Assembly: GCF_030066995.1 (NCBI RefSeq)
Contig: NZ_JASJAP010000003.1
Span: 62,001 to 126,000, forward strand
DNA: 64,000 nt
Direction of reading: 5' to 3'
Source: Erythrobacter sp.
Lineage (GTDB): Bacteria; Pseudomonadota; Alphaproteobacteria; Sphingomonadales; Sphingomonadaceae
The notes under the pieces were generated by a model. The model did not search any database, was not told where the DNA came from, and saw only the letters and a list, made by a program, of their open reading frames with translations. Positions within the stretch are counted from its first letter, which is position 1. Every line of letters begins with the position of its first letter. The position numbers were made by a program, and so were the translations under genes. Positions 16,189-25,445 of this stretch are shown in pieces.

Positions 16189-16592
16189 TGGCACGCCGAC
16201 AAGACTTCACCGCCGAACAGCACTCGGTCCGCGTCCTCAAGGTCGGCGAGCGGGTGCGGCATATCCTGTCCGAATTGCTCGCGCGGCAGGAAGTGCATGA
16301 CGAGGTGGTCAGCGCGTCCAATATCGCGGTCACCGAAGTGCGCATGACGCCCGATCTGCGCCATGCGACGGCCTATGTGAAACCGCTGCTGGGCGCTGGC
16401 GAAGACGATGTGGTCCACGCGCTGCGTCAGAACACCGCTTTCCTTCAGCGCGAGGTTGCCAAGCGGCTCGGCCTCAAATTCGCGCCCAAGCTCAAGTTTC
16501 GCAAGGATGAGAGCTTTGCCGAAGCCGACCGCATCGAAGCGCTGCTGCGCGATCCCAAGGTCGCGCGCGATTTGGAAGATCCTGACACATAA
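16188..16592 (+). CDS. rbfA: 30S ribosome-binding factor RbfA
   Basis: The 134-residue RbfA starts [20 protein letters not shown] and contains [23 protein letters not shown] residues (here [20 protein letters not shown]) and [19 protein letters not shown]. It assists late 16S rRNA maturation and cold adaptation. The start overlaps the antitoxin stop. A perfect hairpin repeat begins right after its stop codon. Confidence 0.93.
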   Translation: MARRQDFTAEQHSVRVLKVGERVRHILSELLARQEVHDEVVSASNIAVTEVRMTPDLRHATAYVKPLLGAGEDDVVHALRQNTAFLQREVAKRLGLKFAPKLKFRKDESFAEADRIEALLRDPKVARDLEDPDT

Positions 16593-16669
16593 GTGAGTCC
16601 CCGCGCAGGCGGGGACCTCCCGCGCCATCGCACATCTTTGAAGAGGTCCCCGCCTGCGCGGGGACTCAC
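16593..16669. repeat. perfect 26-bp inverted repeat after rbfA
   Basis: Arm 16593-16618 (GTGAGTCCCCGCGCAGGCGG and on) is exactly complementary to 16644-16669, with a 25-base loop. It starts at the base after the rbfA stop. No T-run follows, so it is more likely a REP-like element that could slow 3' decay than an intrinsic terminator. Confidence 0.92.
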
Positions 16670-16859
16670 CGCCGGTTCGCAGACCACGATGCTTGCGTTG
16701 CTTTCCTACACACCCCAATCAATGGCATTCATGGGGCCGCTCTTTGACAATCGCATCCCCCAAAACCACCCCAAAGGCAGGCGTCCTGTTGGACAAGTGT
16801 CAACTTCGCAAAATGACGTCAATAGTCTGAAATTATGTGAAAATAGGAGAATCTTCGCG

Positions 16860-16876
16860 GGTGACACGGTGTCACC
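16860..16876. promoter_or_regulatory. 17-bp dyad GGTGACAC-G-GTGTCACC
   Basis: Two 8-base arms form a perfect inverted repeat around one base, followed by a further TGTCACC half-site at 16879-16885. It lies downstream of yceI and rbfA in a stretch (16670-16907) with no gene, so a promoter role is not obvious. It could be a regulator site or a chance repeat. Confidence 0.4.
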
Positions 16877-16907
16877 TTTGTCACCTTGCGCAGATCCCGA
16901 ATGCGCC

Positions 16908-17519
16908 TCAGGCGGGCTGCATTCGGGCGCTGAGCGTGATCTTGACCTTGTTGCCCACGATCAACTGATAGCTCTTCATCCCGTATTCGCGCCGGTCGAT
17001 CGTCGTCTTTCCCGTAAAGCGGATCGGCTGGCCCGCAGACGCCTTGAGCGGAGGCGTATCGAATTCGATGGAGAGGGTTGCCGGCTTGGTCACGCCGCGC
17101 GCGGTCAACTGCCCTTTGACCTTGCCCTTGGTCGCGCTGGTCAGCTTGAGGGTCTCGCCGACAAAGCGGATCTTTGGATATTTTTCGACCCAGAAGAATT
17201 TTTCGCCGCGCAGACGCTCCAGCGTCACGCTGTCAGGCGCTTCCAGCGCGGTGGCATCGAAGGTCACATCGATCCGCGCGGCTTCGGGATCGTCGGGAAC
17301 GATCTTCACATCGCCTTCCATCTTGGGAAAGCGCGCGGTCTTGCTGGCAAGGCCAAAGAAGGAGACCTTGGCCGAGACGCTGCTGGCGGCCTGGTCGATC
17401 GAGTAGCGCAAAGTCTGCGGCGGGGGCGCCGAAACGGGCGCGGCGACCTGCGCGCTGGCGGTGAAGGCCAGCGGGACAAGGGTGGCAATAAGGGCAAGCG
17501 TCCAACCTGGAAAACGCAT
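16908..17519 (-). CDS. YceI-family periplasmic lipid-binding protein
   Basis: The 203-residue protein has a signal peptide (MRFPGWTLALIATLVPLAFT, cleavage after ASA). The YceI domain starts TLRYSIDQAASSVSAKVSFF, with KFFWVEKYPKIRFVGE, LTARGVTKPATLSIEF and DRREYGMKSY. The lipocalin-like fold binds isoprenoid chains in the periplasm. It stands alone on the minus strand inside the rbfA-truB interval. Isoprenoid or quinone binding fits known family structures. Confidence 0.92.
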   Translation of the reverse strand: MRFPGWTLALIATLVPLAFTASAQVAAPVSAPPPQTLRYSIDQAASSVSAKVSFFGLASKTARFPKMEGDVKIVPDDPEAARIDVTFDATALEAPDSVTLERLRGEKFFWVEKYPKIRFVGETLKLTSATKGKVKGQLTARGVTKPATLSIEFDTPPLKASAGQPIRFTGKTTIDRREYGMKSYQLIVGNKVKITLSARMQPA

Positions 17520-17683
17520 CGTGCAAGTGTCTCCGATGCTCCCTCTACGGCTGAGAGGCGCACTTGGTTTCTTTGGTATCGCGATTTTGACGCGTCTTCA
17601 CCCCGCCTGGGCGCGAAGTACCCACAGACGAGTGGCGCGTCGGTTTCGACTCAAGCGCGCCGTGCGTTGTAAGTCTGTTCGCC

Positions 17684-18277
17684 ATGGCCAAGCTCTATTT
17701 CTACTATTCCAGCATGAACGCGGGCAAATCCTCGAGCCTGCTGCAAGCCGACTTCAACTATCGCGAGCGCGGTATGCACACGATGGTGTGGACCGCCAAG
17801 CTCGACACGCGCAGCAATGGGCGGGTGAAGAGCCGGATCGGATTGGAATCGCCCGCGAACCTTTACACCGAGGAGACCGATCTGTTCACGGTCATCGGCG
17901 AGGCGCATGAGGAGAGAGCGCTTGATTGCGTGCTGCTCGACGAGGCGCAGTTTCTGACCAAAGCGCAGGTCTGGCAGCTTTCGCGCCTGTGCGACACGCT
18001 CAATATTCCGGTGCTCTGCTATGGTCTGAGAACGGATTTTCAGGGCGAGCTGTTCCCCGGCGCGGCGATCTTGCTGGGCATTGCGGACGCATTGGTGGAG
18101 CTCAAGGCGGTGTGCTGGTGCGGGCGCAAGGCGACGATGAACCTGCGCGTCGATGGCATGGGGCGACCGGTCAGCGAAGGCGAGCAGACCGAGATCGGCG
18201 GTAACGATCGGTATGTGGCGCTGTGCCGGATGCACTTTGCTGCAGCTCTCGGCGGCGATGTTGACGCGGTGGGATAG
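17684..18277 (+). CDS. tdk: thymidine kinase (type II)
   Basis: The 197-residue kinase has the P-loop [11 protein letters not shown] near residue 10, the DEAQFL motif near residue 86, and the lasso region with [15 protein letters not shown]. The zinc-site cysteines lie in CWCG, and CRMH near the end supplies the remaining ligands. It phosphorylates thymidine in the salvage pathway. Length and motif order are normal for the family. Confidence 0.96.
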   Translation: MAKLYFYYSSMNAGKSSSLLQADFNYRERGMHTMVWTAKLDTRSNGRVKSRIGLESPANLYTEETDLFTVIGEAHEERALDCVLLDEAQFLTKAQVWQLSRLCDTLNIPVLCYGLRTDFQGELFPGAAILLGIADALVELKAVCWCGRKATMNLRVDGMGRPVSEGEQTEIGGNDRYVALCRMHFAAALGGDVDAVG

Positions 18278-18308
18278 ATTTGAGCCCGCGCATTCCTACA
18301 TAAGCGGC

Positions 18309-18992
18309 ATGAGTGACACGCTTCTTCTGATCCTTGTTCTGGTCCCCTGCCTTGTTATCGCGATCGTATTCCACGAGGTGGCGCATGGCTACGCGGCAAA
18401 GTTGCTCGGCGACACCACTGCGAGCGAGCGCGGGCGGCTGACGCTCAATCCTATCCGTCATGTCGATCCCGTTGGTACGCTCCTCGTGCCCGGCGCGCTG
18501 GCGTTGGCGGGCGGGCCTGTGTTCGGCTGGGCCAAGCCCGTGCCGGTGATGAAGTCGCGCTTGCGCAATCCGAGGCTGGGCATGATGGCGGTTGCGGCCG
18601 CCGGACCGGGCAGCAACTTTGTCCTCGCGTTCCTGGGCGCGCTGGCGCTGGGCGTGGCGATGATCGTGATGGGGCCGGGCGTCATGGCCGAAGACAATAT
18701 CGTCGGCCTCGGGCTCACCATGTTCCTTCTCATCAACATCTTCCTGGGGCTCTTCAATCTGCTGCCGATCCCGCCGTTCGATGGCTCGCACATTGTCGGC
18801 GGGTTGCTTCCCGTTCATCTGCGGCGCCACTGGGAGCGATTGCAGAGGGTGGGCATTGTGCTGATCCTGGGCGTGATCGCCTATAGCTGGATGTTTGGCA
18901 CAAGCTGGATTGCGAGCACCCTTCTGCCGCCGGTGGAATGGGCGATGGGTCTGTGTCTGCGTTTCGCCGGATGGATCGCCGGGGCGCCCTAG
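18309..18992 (+). CDS. site-2 protease (M50 family) membrane protein
   Basis: The 227-residue intramembrane metalloprotease starts MSDTLLLILVLVPCLVIAIV and carries HEVAHG (HExxH zinc motif) near residue 23. It continues with GPGSNFVLAF and the third-ligand motif LPIPPFDGSHIVGG. At least four hydrophobic segments are present. The PDZ domain of RseP is absent, so it belongs to the small YwhC-like group with unknown substrates. It converges with glpD. Confidence 0.9.
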   Translation: MSDTLLLILVLVPCLVIAIVFHEVAHGYAAKLLGDTTASERGRLTLNPIRHVDPVGTLLVPGALALAGGPVFGWAKPVPVMKSRLRNPRLGMMAVAAAGPGSNFVLAFLGALALGVAMIVMGPGVMAEDNIVGLGLTMFLLINIFLGLFNLLPIPPFDGSHIVGGLLPVHLRRHWERLQRVGIVLILGVIAYSWMFGTSWIASTLLPPVEWAMGLCLRFAGWIAGAP

Positions 18993-18999
18993 GACAGGG

Positions 19000-20499
19000 T
19001 CAGGCGAGGGCGCGTTCGCGCTCGAACCAGTCGTCAACGCGCGCCTGTTCTTCGGGTGTCAGATGCAAATAGAGCTTGGACCGGCGCTTGAGAACGTCCG
19101 CCGCGCTACGGGCGAATTCGGTTTCGACGAGATAGCGCAGTTCCGCCTCATAAAGGTCTCCGCCAAAATGCACGCCCAGATCGGCGACGCTTTTGGCCCC
19201 GGCCAGGACGTCTTTCACGCGGGTGCCATAGGCCCGGAACAGGCGTCTGAGCCCGTGGGGCGGAAACCAGTCGATGCGCATCTGCAATTGGGCGAGTTTG
19301 TCTTCGAACCGCTCCACCGGGATGTCGCCTCCCGGCAGGGGTTCATCCGCTGTCCATTGGCGCGATGAGAACATCGGAAGTTTCTCCAGAGCGTGCTCGG
19401 CGAGTTTGCGATAGGTCGTGATCTTTCCGCCGAAGATCGAGAGTATCGGCGCAGCCGTGCCATCTTCGCCCCTATCGAGCTCGAACTGGTAGTCGCGCGT
19501 GACGGTCGAGTTGCTGCTGGCGTTGTTTTCGTAGAGCGGGCGCACCCCGGCGTAGCTCGCCACGGCCTGGTCCGGCCTAATGTCGCTGCGCAGATATTCG
19601 TTGGCGGCGTTGCAGATATAGGCGGCTTCTTCGGCGCTGATATCGATACCGGTCGGATCGCCCTGAAAACCGACATCGGTTGTGCCGACCAGAGTAAAGT
19701 CGCGCTCATAGGGGATGGCGAAGATTATCCGGTCGTCCCTGTTCTGGAAGATGTAGCAGTGCTCGCCTTCGTAGAGCTTCGGGAAGATCAGGTGGCTGCC
19801 TTTCACAAGGCGCAGATTCGTGTGCGTCTCGCGGGGCAGGGCTTGGCCAAGAACCGCGTCAACCCACGGACCAGCCGCGTTGACGATGGCGCGCGCGGTG
19901 ATGCGCTCTTCCTGGCCGTCCGCGGTGCGCAGGGTAGCAATCCAGACCTGTTCTCTCCGCTCCAGCCCGACGCACTCGGTGCGCGTGCGAATGTCGGCCC
20001 CGCGCTCCTTCGCGTCCAGCGCGTTCAGCACCACCAGCCGGGAATCCTCGACCCAGCAGTCGGAATATTCCCAGCCTCGGATCAGACGGTCTTCGAGGAT
20101 GGCGCTGTGCGGGGCCTCGCGCAGGTTCACATCGCGCGTGGGTGGCAGCCGCTTGCGCCCTCCGATATGGTCGTAAAGGAACAGCCCGAGGCGCAGCATC
20201 CACTTTGGTCTGAGCCCCTTGTCATGCGGCAGAACAAAGCGCAGCGGCCAGATGATGTGAGGGGCAATCGTAAGCAGGCGCTCGCGTTCGATCAGGCTTT
20301 CGCGCACCAGCCGGAACTCGAAATGCTCAAGGTAGCGCAGACCCCCATGCACAAGCTTGGTCGATGCGCTTGACGTGGCCTGAGCAAGATCGTCCTTCTC
20401 GACAAGGCAGACCGAAAGGCCGCGCCCGGCGGCGTCGCGCGCGATCCCGGCGCCGTTTATCCCGCCGCCGATGACAAGGAGGTCGAAATCGTTTTGCAT
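19000..20499 (-). CDS. glpD: aerobic glycerol-3-phosphate dehydrogenase
   Basis: The 499-residue flavoenzyme has the FAD motif LLVIGGGINGAGIARDAAGR at the start, then SSASTKLVHGGLRYLEHFEF, RAIVNAAGPWVDAV, VGTTDVGFQGDP and the C-terminal GlpD domain. It oxidises glycerol-3-phosphate to DHAP and passes electrons to ubiquinone at the inner membrane. It is divergent from truB with 50 bases between them. No glycerol transporter or kinase is adjacent. Confidence 0.96.
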   Translation of the reverse strand: MQNDFDLLVIGGGINGAGIARDAAGRGLSVCLVEKDDLAQATSSASTKLVHGGLRYLEHFEFRLVRESLIERERLLTIAPHIIWPLRFVLPHDKGLRPKWMLRLGLFLYDHIGGRKRLPPTRDVNLREAPHSAILEDRLIRGWEYSDCWVEDSRLVVLNALDAKERGADIRTRTECVGLERREQVWIATLRTADGQEERITARAIVNAAGPWVDAVLGQALPRETHTNLRLVKGSHLIFPKLYEGEHCYIFQNRDDRIIFAIPYERDFTLVGTTDVGFQGDPTGIDISAEEAAYICNAANEYLRSDIRPDQAVASYAGVRPLYENNASSNSTVTRDYQFELDRGEDGTAAPILSIFGGKITTYRKLAEHALEKLPMFSSRQWTADEPLPGGDIPVERFEDKLAQLQMRIDWFPPHGLRRLFRAYGTRVKDVLAGAKSVADLGVHFGGDLYEAELRYLVETEFARSAADVLKRRSKLYLHLTPEEQARVDDWFERERALA

Positions 20500-20549
20500 T
20501 GCAGCACGAAGGATTGGCGGTTCCGAGCTGCTTTGGCTAGGGGGCGCGC

Positions 20550-21545
20550 ATGAGCGACCCCAGAAAACCGGCTCCGCACGGATGGATCGTCCTCGACAAG
20601 CCGCGCGGACTGGGCTCGACGCAAGCCGTCGGCGCGGTCAAGCGCGTGCTGCGACAGGGCGGTTATGCCAAGACCAAGGTTGGCCATGGCGGCACGCTTG
20701 ATCCGCTAGCCGAAGGGGTGCTGCCGATCGCGCTGGGCGAGGCGACGAAGCTCGCAGGGCGGATGCTGGATGCGAGCAAGATTTACGAGTTCACGATCCG
20801 CTTTGGCGAAGAGACCGACACGCTTGATACCGAAGGGGAGGTGGTCGAGACCAGCCCGGCGCGGCCGACCCTTGCCCAAGTGGAGGCGGTGTTGCTGCAA
20901 TTCACCGGGCCGATAGAGCAAGTGCCGCCTGCTTACTCGGCGCTGAAAGTGGACGGCGAGCGCGCCTATGATCTGGCGAGGGCTGGGGAGCAGGTGGAGT
21001 TGAAGGCGCGAAGCGTGACCGTTCATGATCTAACGATCTGTCATCCCGGCGAAGGCCGGGATCCAGACAACGGTGGCGACAACCACGGATCTCTGATGGA
21101 CTCCGGCCTTCGCCGGGGTGACAAGGTTAGAGAGTTGACCCTAACCGCCCATGTTTCGAAGGGCACCTACATCCGCTCTCTTGCCCGCGATATCGCGCGC
21201 TCTCTTGGCACCCGCGGGCACGTCACCTATCTCAGGCGAACCAAAGCCGGGCCTTTCCTCCAGGAACAGGCGATTTCGCTGGACAAACTGAACGAAATTG
21301 CTAATGGCGCGCAATTATCTGACCTACTCCTGCCGTTGGAGGCGGGGCTGGACGACATCCCGGCCCTTTCCCTCTCCCAGACAGACGCGCAGGCGGTCCG
21401 ACAGGGCCGGGTCTTGTCTGGAATGCCCCAATCCTCTGGGCTCTATTGCGCGATGCTGGACAGCGTGCCGGTCGCGCTGATGGAGATAGTGGACGGGACC
21501 GCGAAAGTGGTCAGGGGCTTCAACCTACCCGATGTCGCTGAGTAA
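20550..21545 (+). CDS. truB: tRNA pseudouridine(55) synthase TruB
   Basis: The 331-residue TruB starts MSDPRKPAPHGWIVLDKPRG and has the catalytic aspartate in GHGGTLDPLAEGVLPIALGE, then IEQVPPAYSALKVDGERAYD and VSKGTYIRSLARDI. It makes pseudouridine 55 in the tRNA T-arm. About 29 residues near position 164-192 (CHPGEGRDPDNGG to SGLRRGDKV) are the translation of a palindromic repeat, in frame and without homology to the family. It lies upstream of rpsO-pnp. Confidence 0.94.
   Translation: MSDPRKPAPHGWIVLDKPRGLGSTQAVGAVKRVLRQGGYAKTKVGHGGTLDPLAEGVLPIALGEATKLAGRMLDASKIYEFTIRFGEETDTLDTEGEVVETSPARPTLAQVEAVLLQFTGPIEQVPPAYSALKVDGERAYDLARAGEQVELKARSVTVHDLTICHPGEGRDPDNGGDNHGSLMDSGLRRGDKVRELTLTAHVSKGTYIRSLARDIARSLGTRGHVTYLRRTKAGPFLQEQAISLDKLNEIANGAQLSDLLLPLEAGLDDIPALSLSQTDAQAVRQGRVLSGMPQSSGLYCAMLDSVPVALMEIVDGTAKVVRGFNLPDVAE
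21040..21122. repeat. palindromic repeat inserted in frame in truB
   Basis: The left arm GTCATCCCGGCGAAGGCCGG (21040 on) pairs with the right arm ending CCGGCCTTCGCCGGGGTGAC at 21122, with three or so mismatches. It is a repeat of the class normally found between genes. Here it keeps the truB frame open and adds a hydrophilic, Gly/Asp/Arg-rich loop to the protein. Confidence 0.9.
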
Positions 21546-21557
21546 GAGAGAAAAACC

Positions 21558-21827
21558 ATGTCGGTATCCGCCGAGCGTAAGCAAGAGATCATCAAGGACA
21601 ACGCCCAGCAAGACGGCGACACCGGTTCGCCGGAAGTGCAGGTTGCGATCCTCACCGAGCGCATTCGCAACCTCACCGAGCACTTCAAGGACAACCACAA
21701 GGACAACCACTCGCGTCGCGGCCTTCTCATGATGGTCAACAAGCGTCGCAACCTGCTCGCCTACCTCAAGAAGAAGGACGTCGAGCGTTACAACGCGCTG
21801 ATCCAGAAGCTGGGTCTGCGCAAATAA
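21558..21827 (+). CDS. rpsO: 30S ribosomal protein S15
   Basis: The 89-residue S15 starts [20 protein letters not shown] and contains [20 protein letters not shown], then [20 protein letters not shown] and [20 protein letters not shown]. It binds 16S rRNA and often represses its own translation. It is followed by a hairpin terminator and then pnp. Confidence 0.98.
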   Translation: MSVSAERKQEIIKDNAQQDGDTGSPEVQVAILTERIRNLTEHFKDNHKDNHSRRGLLMMVNKRRNLLAYLKKKDVERYNALIQKLGLRK

Positions 21828-21839
21828 GAGTTTCGGAAG

Positions 21840-21863
21840 GCGGCCCTGTCTTGGGCCGCTTTT
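21840..21863 (+). terminator. intrinsic terminator after rpsO
   Basis: GCGGCCC (21840-21846) pairs with GGGCCGC (21853-21859) over a 6-base loop and is followed by TTTT. It would end or attenuate rpsO transcripts before pnp. Confidence 0.8.
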
Positions 21864-21888
21864 CATATGCATCCCGAGGAAAGTGTTG

Positions 21889-21967
21889 CGCTTCCCCGCG
21901 AAGGCGGGGATCCAGAGCAATAAAGGGATCACCGAGCCAACTGGATCCCCGCCTTCGCGGGGAAGCG
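21889..21967. repeat. perfect 27-bp inverted repeat between rpsO and pnp
   Basis: 21889-21915 (CGCTTCCCCGCGAAGGCGGG and on) is exactly complementary to 21941-21967, with a 25-base loop. It is the same class as the rimP-nusA repeat. Confidence 0.92.
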
Positions 21968-22116
21968 GAAGGCGCTAGAATAGGGGTAAGGGCTGCAATT
22001 CGGCGGCCTAGCCTTGGGGCACTGTTCTTAAAGCCCCGCAACCGACCGGGCGGGAACACCCGGCAAATGTAGGCCCCGCCGCGCAATAAGGCCCGGTGGG
22101 TTCAAAAGGAAAATCC

Positions 22117-24414
22117 ATGTTCGACACGAAAACCGTATCGCTGGAGTGGGGCGGAAAAACCCTCACTCTGGAAACCGGCCGTATTGCCCGTCAAGCCGAT
22201 GGCGCCGTGCTGGCCACTTATGGCGAAACCGTGGTGCTGTGCGCCGTGACCGCCGCCAAGAGCGTAAAGGAAGGCCAGGACTTCTTCCCGCTCACCGTTC
22301 ACTACCAGGAAAAATTCTCCGCTGCGGGCCGTATTCCCGGCGGCTTTTTCAAGCGCGAAGGCCGCGCGACCGAGAAGGAAACGCTCACCAGCCGTCTGAT
22401 CGACCGCCCGGTGCGCCCGCTCTTTCCGGAAGGGTTCTACAACGAAATCAACGTCATCTGCCAGGTTCTGTCCTACGATGGCGAAACCGAGCCAGACATC
22501 GTTGCGATGATCGCAGCATCGGCGGCTCTGACCATTTCGGGCGTTCCCTTCATGGGCCCGATCGGCGCAGCGCGCGTCGGCTTCACCAATGACGGCGAAT
22601 ACGTGCTTAACCCCGGCATCACCGATGCTCTGGGCGAAGACGGCAATCTCGACCTTGTGGTCGCCGCTACGCAGGACGCGGTGATGATGGTCGAATCCGA
22701 AGCCAAGGAACTGACCGAAGAGCAGATGCTCGGTGCGGTCATGTTTGCGCACGAAGAGAGCCGCAAGGTTATCGGCGCGATCATCGATCTCGCAGAACAG
22801 GCGGCCAAGGATCCGTGGGAGCTCGATCCCGTCGACGACAAGGCCGAAACCATGGCCAAGCTGCGCGACGCCATCGGCGCCGATCTCGAAGCGGCCTACA
22901 AGCTGACCAACAAGTCGGAGCGTCAGGACGCGGTCAACGCAGCGCGCGAGAAAGCGCGTGAAGCCTTCGCCGACCTCGCCGAGAGCGATCCGGCCGAATA
23001 TCTTGGCACTTTGAAGCTGGTGAAAAAGCTCGAAAGCGAAATCGTTCGCGGCTCGATCCTCAAGGACGGCACCCGCATCGATGGGCGCAAGCTCGATCAG
23101 GTTCGCCCGATCGAAGCGATGGTGGGCCTGCTGCCGCGCACGCACGGTTCGGCGCTGTTCACCCGCGGCGAAACGCAGGCGATCTGCACCACTACGCTCG
23201 GCACCAAAGACGCCGAGCAGATGATCGATGGGCTCGAAGGCCTCAGCTACAACAATTTCATGCTGCACTATAACTTCCCGCCCTATTCGGTCGGCGAAGT
23301 GGGCCGTTTCGGCTTTACCGGTCGGCGCGAGATTGGCCACGGCAAGCTCGCCTATCGCGCGCTGCACCCGGTGATGCCGGATGTGGAGGAGTTCCCGTAC
23401 ACGATCCGCGTTCTGTCGGACATCACCGAAAGCAACGGCTCGTCCTCGATGGCAACCGTGTGCGGCGGTGCGCTGTCCATGATGGACGCCGGTGTTCCCT
23501 TGAAGCGTCCGGTCTCCGGCATCGCAATGGGCCTGATCCTCGAAGGCGAGGACTTTGCGGTTCTCTCCGACATTCTGGGTGACGAAGATCACCTGGGCGA
23601 CATGGACTTCAAGGTGGCAGGGTCAGAAGAAGGCATCACCAGCCTTCAGATGGACATCAAGGTTGCCGGGATCACCAAGGAGATAATGGAAAAGGCGCTC
23701 GAACAGGCGAAGGCTGGCCGCGCGCATATCCTGGGTGAAATGGCGAAGGCCCTGACCGGTGCCCGCACCGAGGTTTCCAAGCACGCTCCGCGTATCGAGA
23801 CGATGCAGATCGACAAGTCGAAGATCCGCGACGTCATCGGTACAGGCGGCAAGGTCATCCGCGAAATCGTTGCCGAGACCGGCGCCAAGGTCGACATTGA
23901 CGATGAGGGCGTGATCAAGATCAGCTCTTCGAACGCCGATGAAATCGAAGCCGCGAAGAAGTGGATCGAAGGCATCGTCGAGGAAGCCGAGGTCGGCAAG
24001 ATCTACACCGGCAAGGTCGTCAACATCGTCGATTTCGGTGCGTTCGTGAACTTCATGGGTGGCAAGGACGGCCTCGTCCACGTCTCCGAAATGAAGAATG
24101 AGCGCGTGGAAAAGCCGACCGACGTCGTCTCCGAAGGCCAGGAAGTGAAGGTCAAGGTGCTTGAGATCGACCAGCGCGGCAAGGTCCGCCTGTCGATGCG
24201 TGTGGTTGACCAGGAAACCGGCGAAGAGCTGGAAGACACCCGCCCGCCGCGCGAGCCCAGAGGCGATAGGGGCGGTGATAAGGGCGGCCGCGGTGGCCGT
24301 GGCGGCGATCGCCGTGGCGGGCGAGGCCGCGGTCCCAAGAGCGGCGGCGACCGCGGCGGACGCGACGGCGGCAATGACGGCCCCGCCGCAATGCCGGACT
24401 TCCTGAAGGACTGA
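22117..24414 (+). CDS. pnp: polyribonucleotide nucleotidyltransferase (PNPase)
   Basis: The 765-residue PNPase starts [20 protein letters not shown] and has two RNase PH domains ([20 protein letters not shown] in the first; [20 protein letters not shown] and [13 protein letters not shown] in the second). A KH domain ([17 protein letters not shown]), an S1 domain ([20 protein letters not shown]) and a long Arg/Gly-rich tail follow. It degrades RNA 3' to 5' with phosphate. The ATG at 22117 follows AAAAGGA; an upstream in-frame ATG at 22096 is less well placed. Confidence 0.97.
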   Translation: MFDTKTVSLEWGGKTLTLETGRIARQADGAVLATYGETVVLCAVTAAKSVKEGQDFFPLTVHYQEKFSAAGRIPGGFFKREGRATEKETLTSRLIDRPVRPLFPEGFYNEINVICQVLSYDGETEPDIVAMIAASAALTISGVPFMGPIGAARVGFTNDGEYVLNPGITDALGEDGNLDLVVAATQDAVMMVESEAKELTEEQMLGAVMFAHEESRKVIGAIIDLAEQAAKDPWELDPVDDKAETMAKLRDAIGADLEAAYKLTNKSERQDAVNAAREKAREAFADLAESDPAEYLGTLKLVKKLESEIVRGSILKDGTRIDGRKLDQVRPIEAMVGLLPRTHGSALFTRGETQAICTTTLGTKDAEQMIDGLEGLSYNNFMLHYNFPPYSVGEVGRFGFTGRREIGHGKLAYRALHPVMPDVEEFPYTIRVLSDITESNGSSSMATVCGGALSMMDAGVPLKRPVSGIAMGLILEGEDFAVLSDILGDEDHLGDMDFKVAGSEEGITSLQMDIKVAGITKEIMEKALEQAKAGRAHILGEMAKALTGARTEVSKHAPRIETMQIDKSKIRDVIGTGGKVIREIVAETGAKVDIDDEGVIKISSSNADEIEAAKKWIEGIVEEAEVGKIYTGKVVNIVDFGAFVNFMGGKDGLVHVSEMKNERVEKPTDVVSEGQEVKVKVLEIDQRGKVRLSMRVVDQETGEELEDTRPPREPRGDRGGDKGGRGGRGGDRRGGRGRGPKSGGDRGGRDGGNDGPAAMPDFLKD

Positions 24415-24433
24415 GCCCTTTCACCCTTCATAG

Positions 24434-24469
24434 AAAAAGGCCGCTCGGAGCGATCCGGGCGGCCTTTTT
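24434..24469. terminator. bidirectional intrinsic terminator after pnp
   Basis: AAAAAGGCCGC (24434-24444) and GCGGCCTTTTT (24459-24469) form a perfect 11-bp stem. It can work for pnp on the plus strand and for the convergent DUF481 gene on the minus strand. Confidence 0.92.
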
Positions 24470-24517
24470 CGTGCTATAATTGCTTTTGCTCTTTCACGCG
24501 CAAAATCGACTTCAACC

Positions 24518-25444
24518 TTAAAAATCGTAAATGATGGTTATGCGGCTGAGCGTATCGGTCTTGACCGCGCCCAGCGGCGGATCGGTGTCGTGCTCGACTG
24601 TGTAAGACAGGCGGACCGAGAGAGCGTCGGAAATGCCCGCCTGGAACCCTGTGTCCGATATGAAGGTGCTCGAACCGCTCTGCACAAACGCGCTTGCGTC
24701 CTGGGTAAAGGTAATGTTCTTGGCAATGTCCCAATCAAAATCGAGCGCGGCGAGGCCGGCGAGGTTACTGCTGCTCGTGCCATCGACCAGCTCGGTGCGG
24801 CGCCAGGCCGGACCGGCTTTGACCGTTAGTGTTGGCCCATCCACGAGAAGATCATAGCCGAGACCGCCCGAGGCCGAATAGCGCGCCGAAAAACCCTGGA
24901 AACGGTCGCGTTCGTACTGCGCCAGCGCATATGCGTAGAGCCGATCTGTGATCTTCACGTTGGGCTCGTATGCGGCGAGATACTGTTCGCGCGTGACGGT
25001 GCCTTCGGTCTCCTGATAGTCGGCGCGTCCGGACAGTTTGTGACGCCAATTGATGCCCTTGCGCACAAGCGAAAGGCTTGCGGTCAGGCCCGTGTTTTCG
25101 GCGTTGCCGGTGGAGTTGAAAGCGCCCAGTTCGCCCTGACCGGACCAGTTCTCGAAGAACCCGGCGGAGCGGATCTCAGCCTCTTTGGCCGCCTCTTCAG
25201 CAGCATCGGCGGCCGCCAGATCGGTCTCATAGGCGGCCAGGATCGAGTTGAGCTCGGCGATATCGTCCGGGTTGGTTGTCTTGGCGAGATCGATCACCGC
25301 GCGCACGGTGTCCTCGTCGCCAGCCGCAATCGCAGCCTCGATCATGTCGCGCACCGGCCCGGGAAGTTCGGCCAGGGCTGGGGTGGGTAGGGCGAGCGCG
25401 CACAGCGCGGCTGTGCTGACCAAAAGGCTCTTGGAACGGTTCAC
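24518..25444 (-). CDS. DUF481-family outer membrane beta-barrel protein
   Basis: The 308-residue protein has a signal peptide (MNRSKSLLVSTAALCALALP, cleavage near ALA). A helical, Ala/Glu/Asp-rich region follows (residues 30-95). The C-terminal barrel shows GFFENWSGQGELGAFNSTGN, then alternating aromatic strands, and ends LSRITIIYDF with terminal Phe. The domain matches the YdiY/salt-induced outer membrane group. The exact role is unknown. Its start is 1 base from the DUF1993 stop on the same strand. Confidence 0.85.
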   Translation of the reverse strand: MNRSKSLLVSTAALCALALPTPALAELPGPVRDMIEAAIAAGDEDTVRAVIDLAKTTNPDDIAELNSILAAYETDLAAADAAEEAAKEAEIRSAGFFENWSGQGELGAFNSTGNAENTGLTASLSLVRKGINWRHKLSGRADYQETEGTVTREQYLAAYEPNVKITDRLYAYALAQYERDRFQGFSARYSASGGLGYDLLVDGPTLTVKAGPAWRRTELVDGTSSSNLAGLAALDFDWDIAKNITFTQDASAFVQSGSSTFISDTGFQAGISDALSVRLSYTVEHDTDPPLGAVKTDTLSRITIIYDF

Positions 25445-25445
25445 A

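Noticed and set aside
22102..23592. 496-residue open frame antisense to pnp
   Set aside because: It is a shadow of the well-conserved PNPase coding strand, without a family match.
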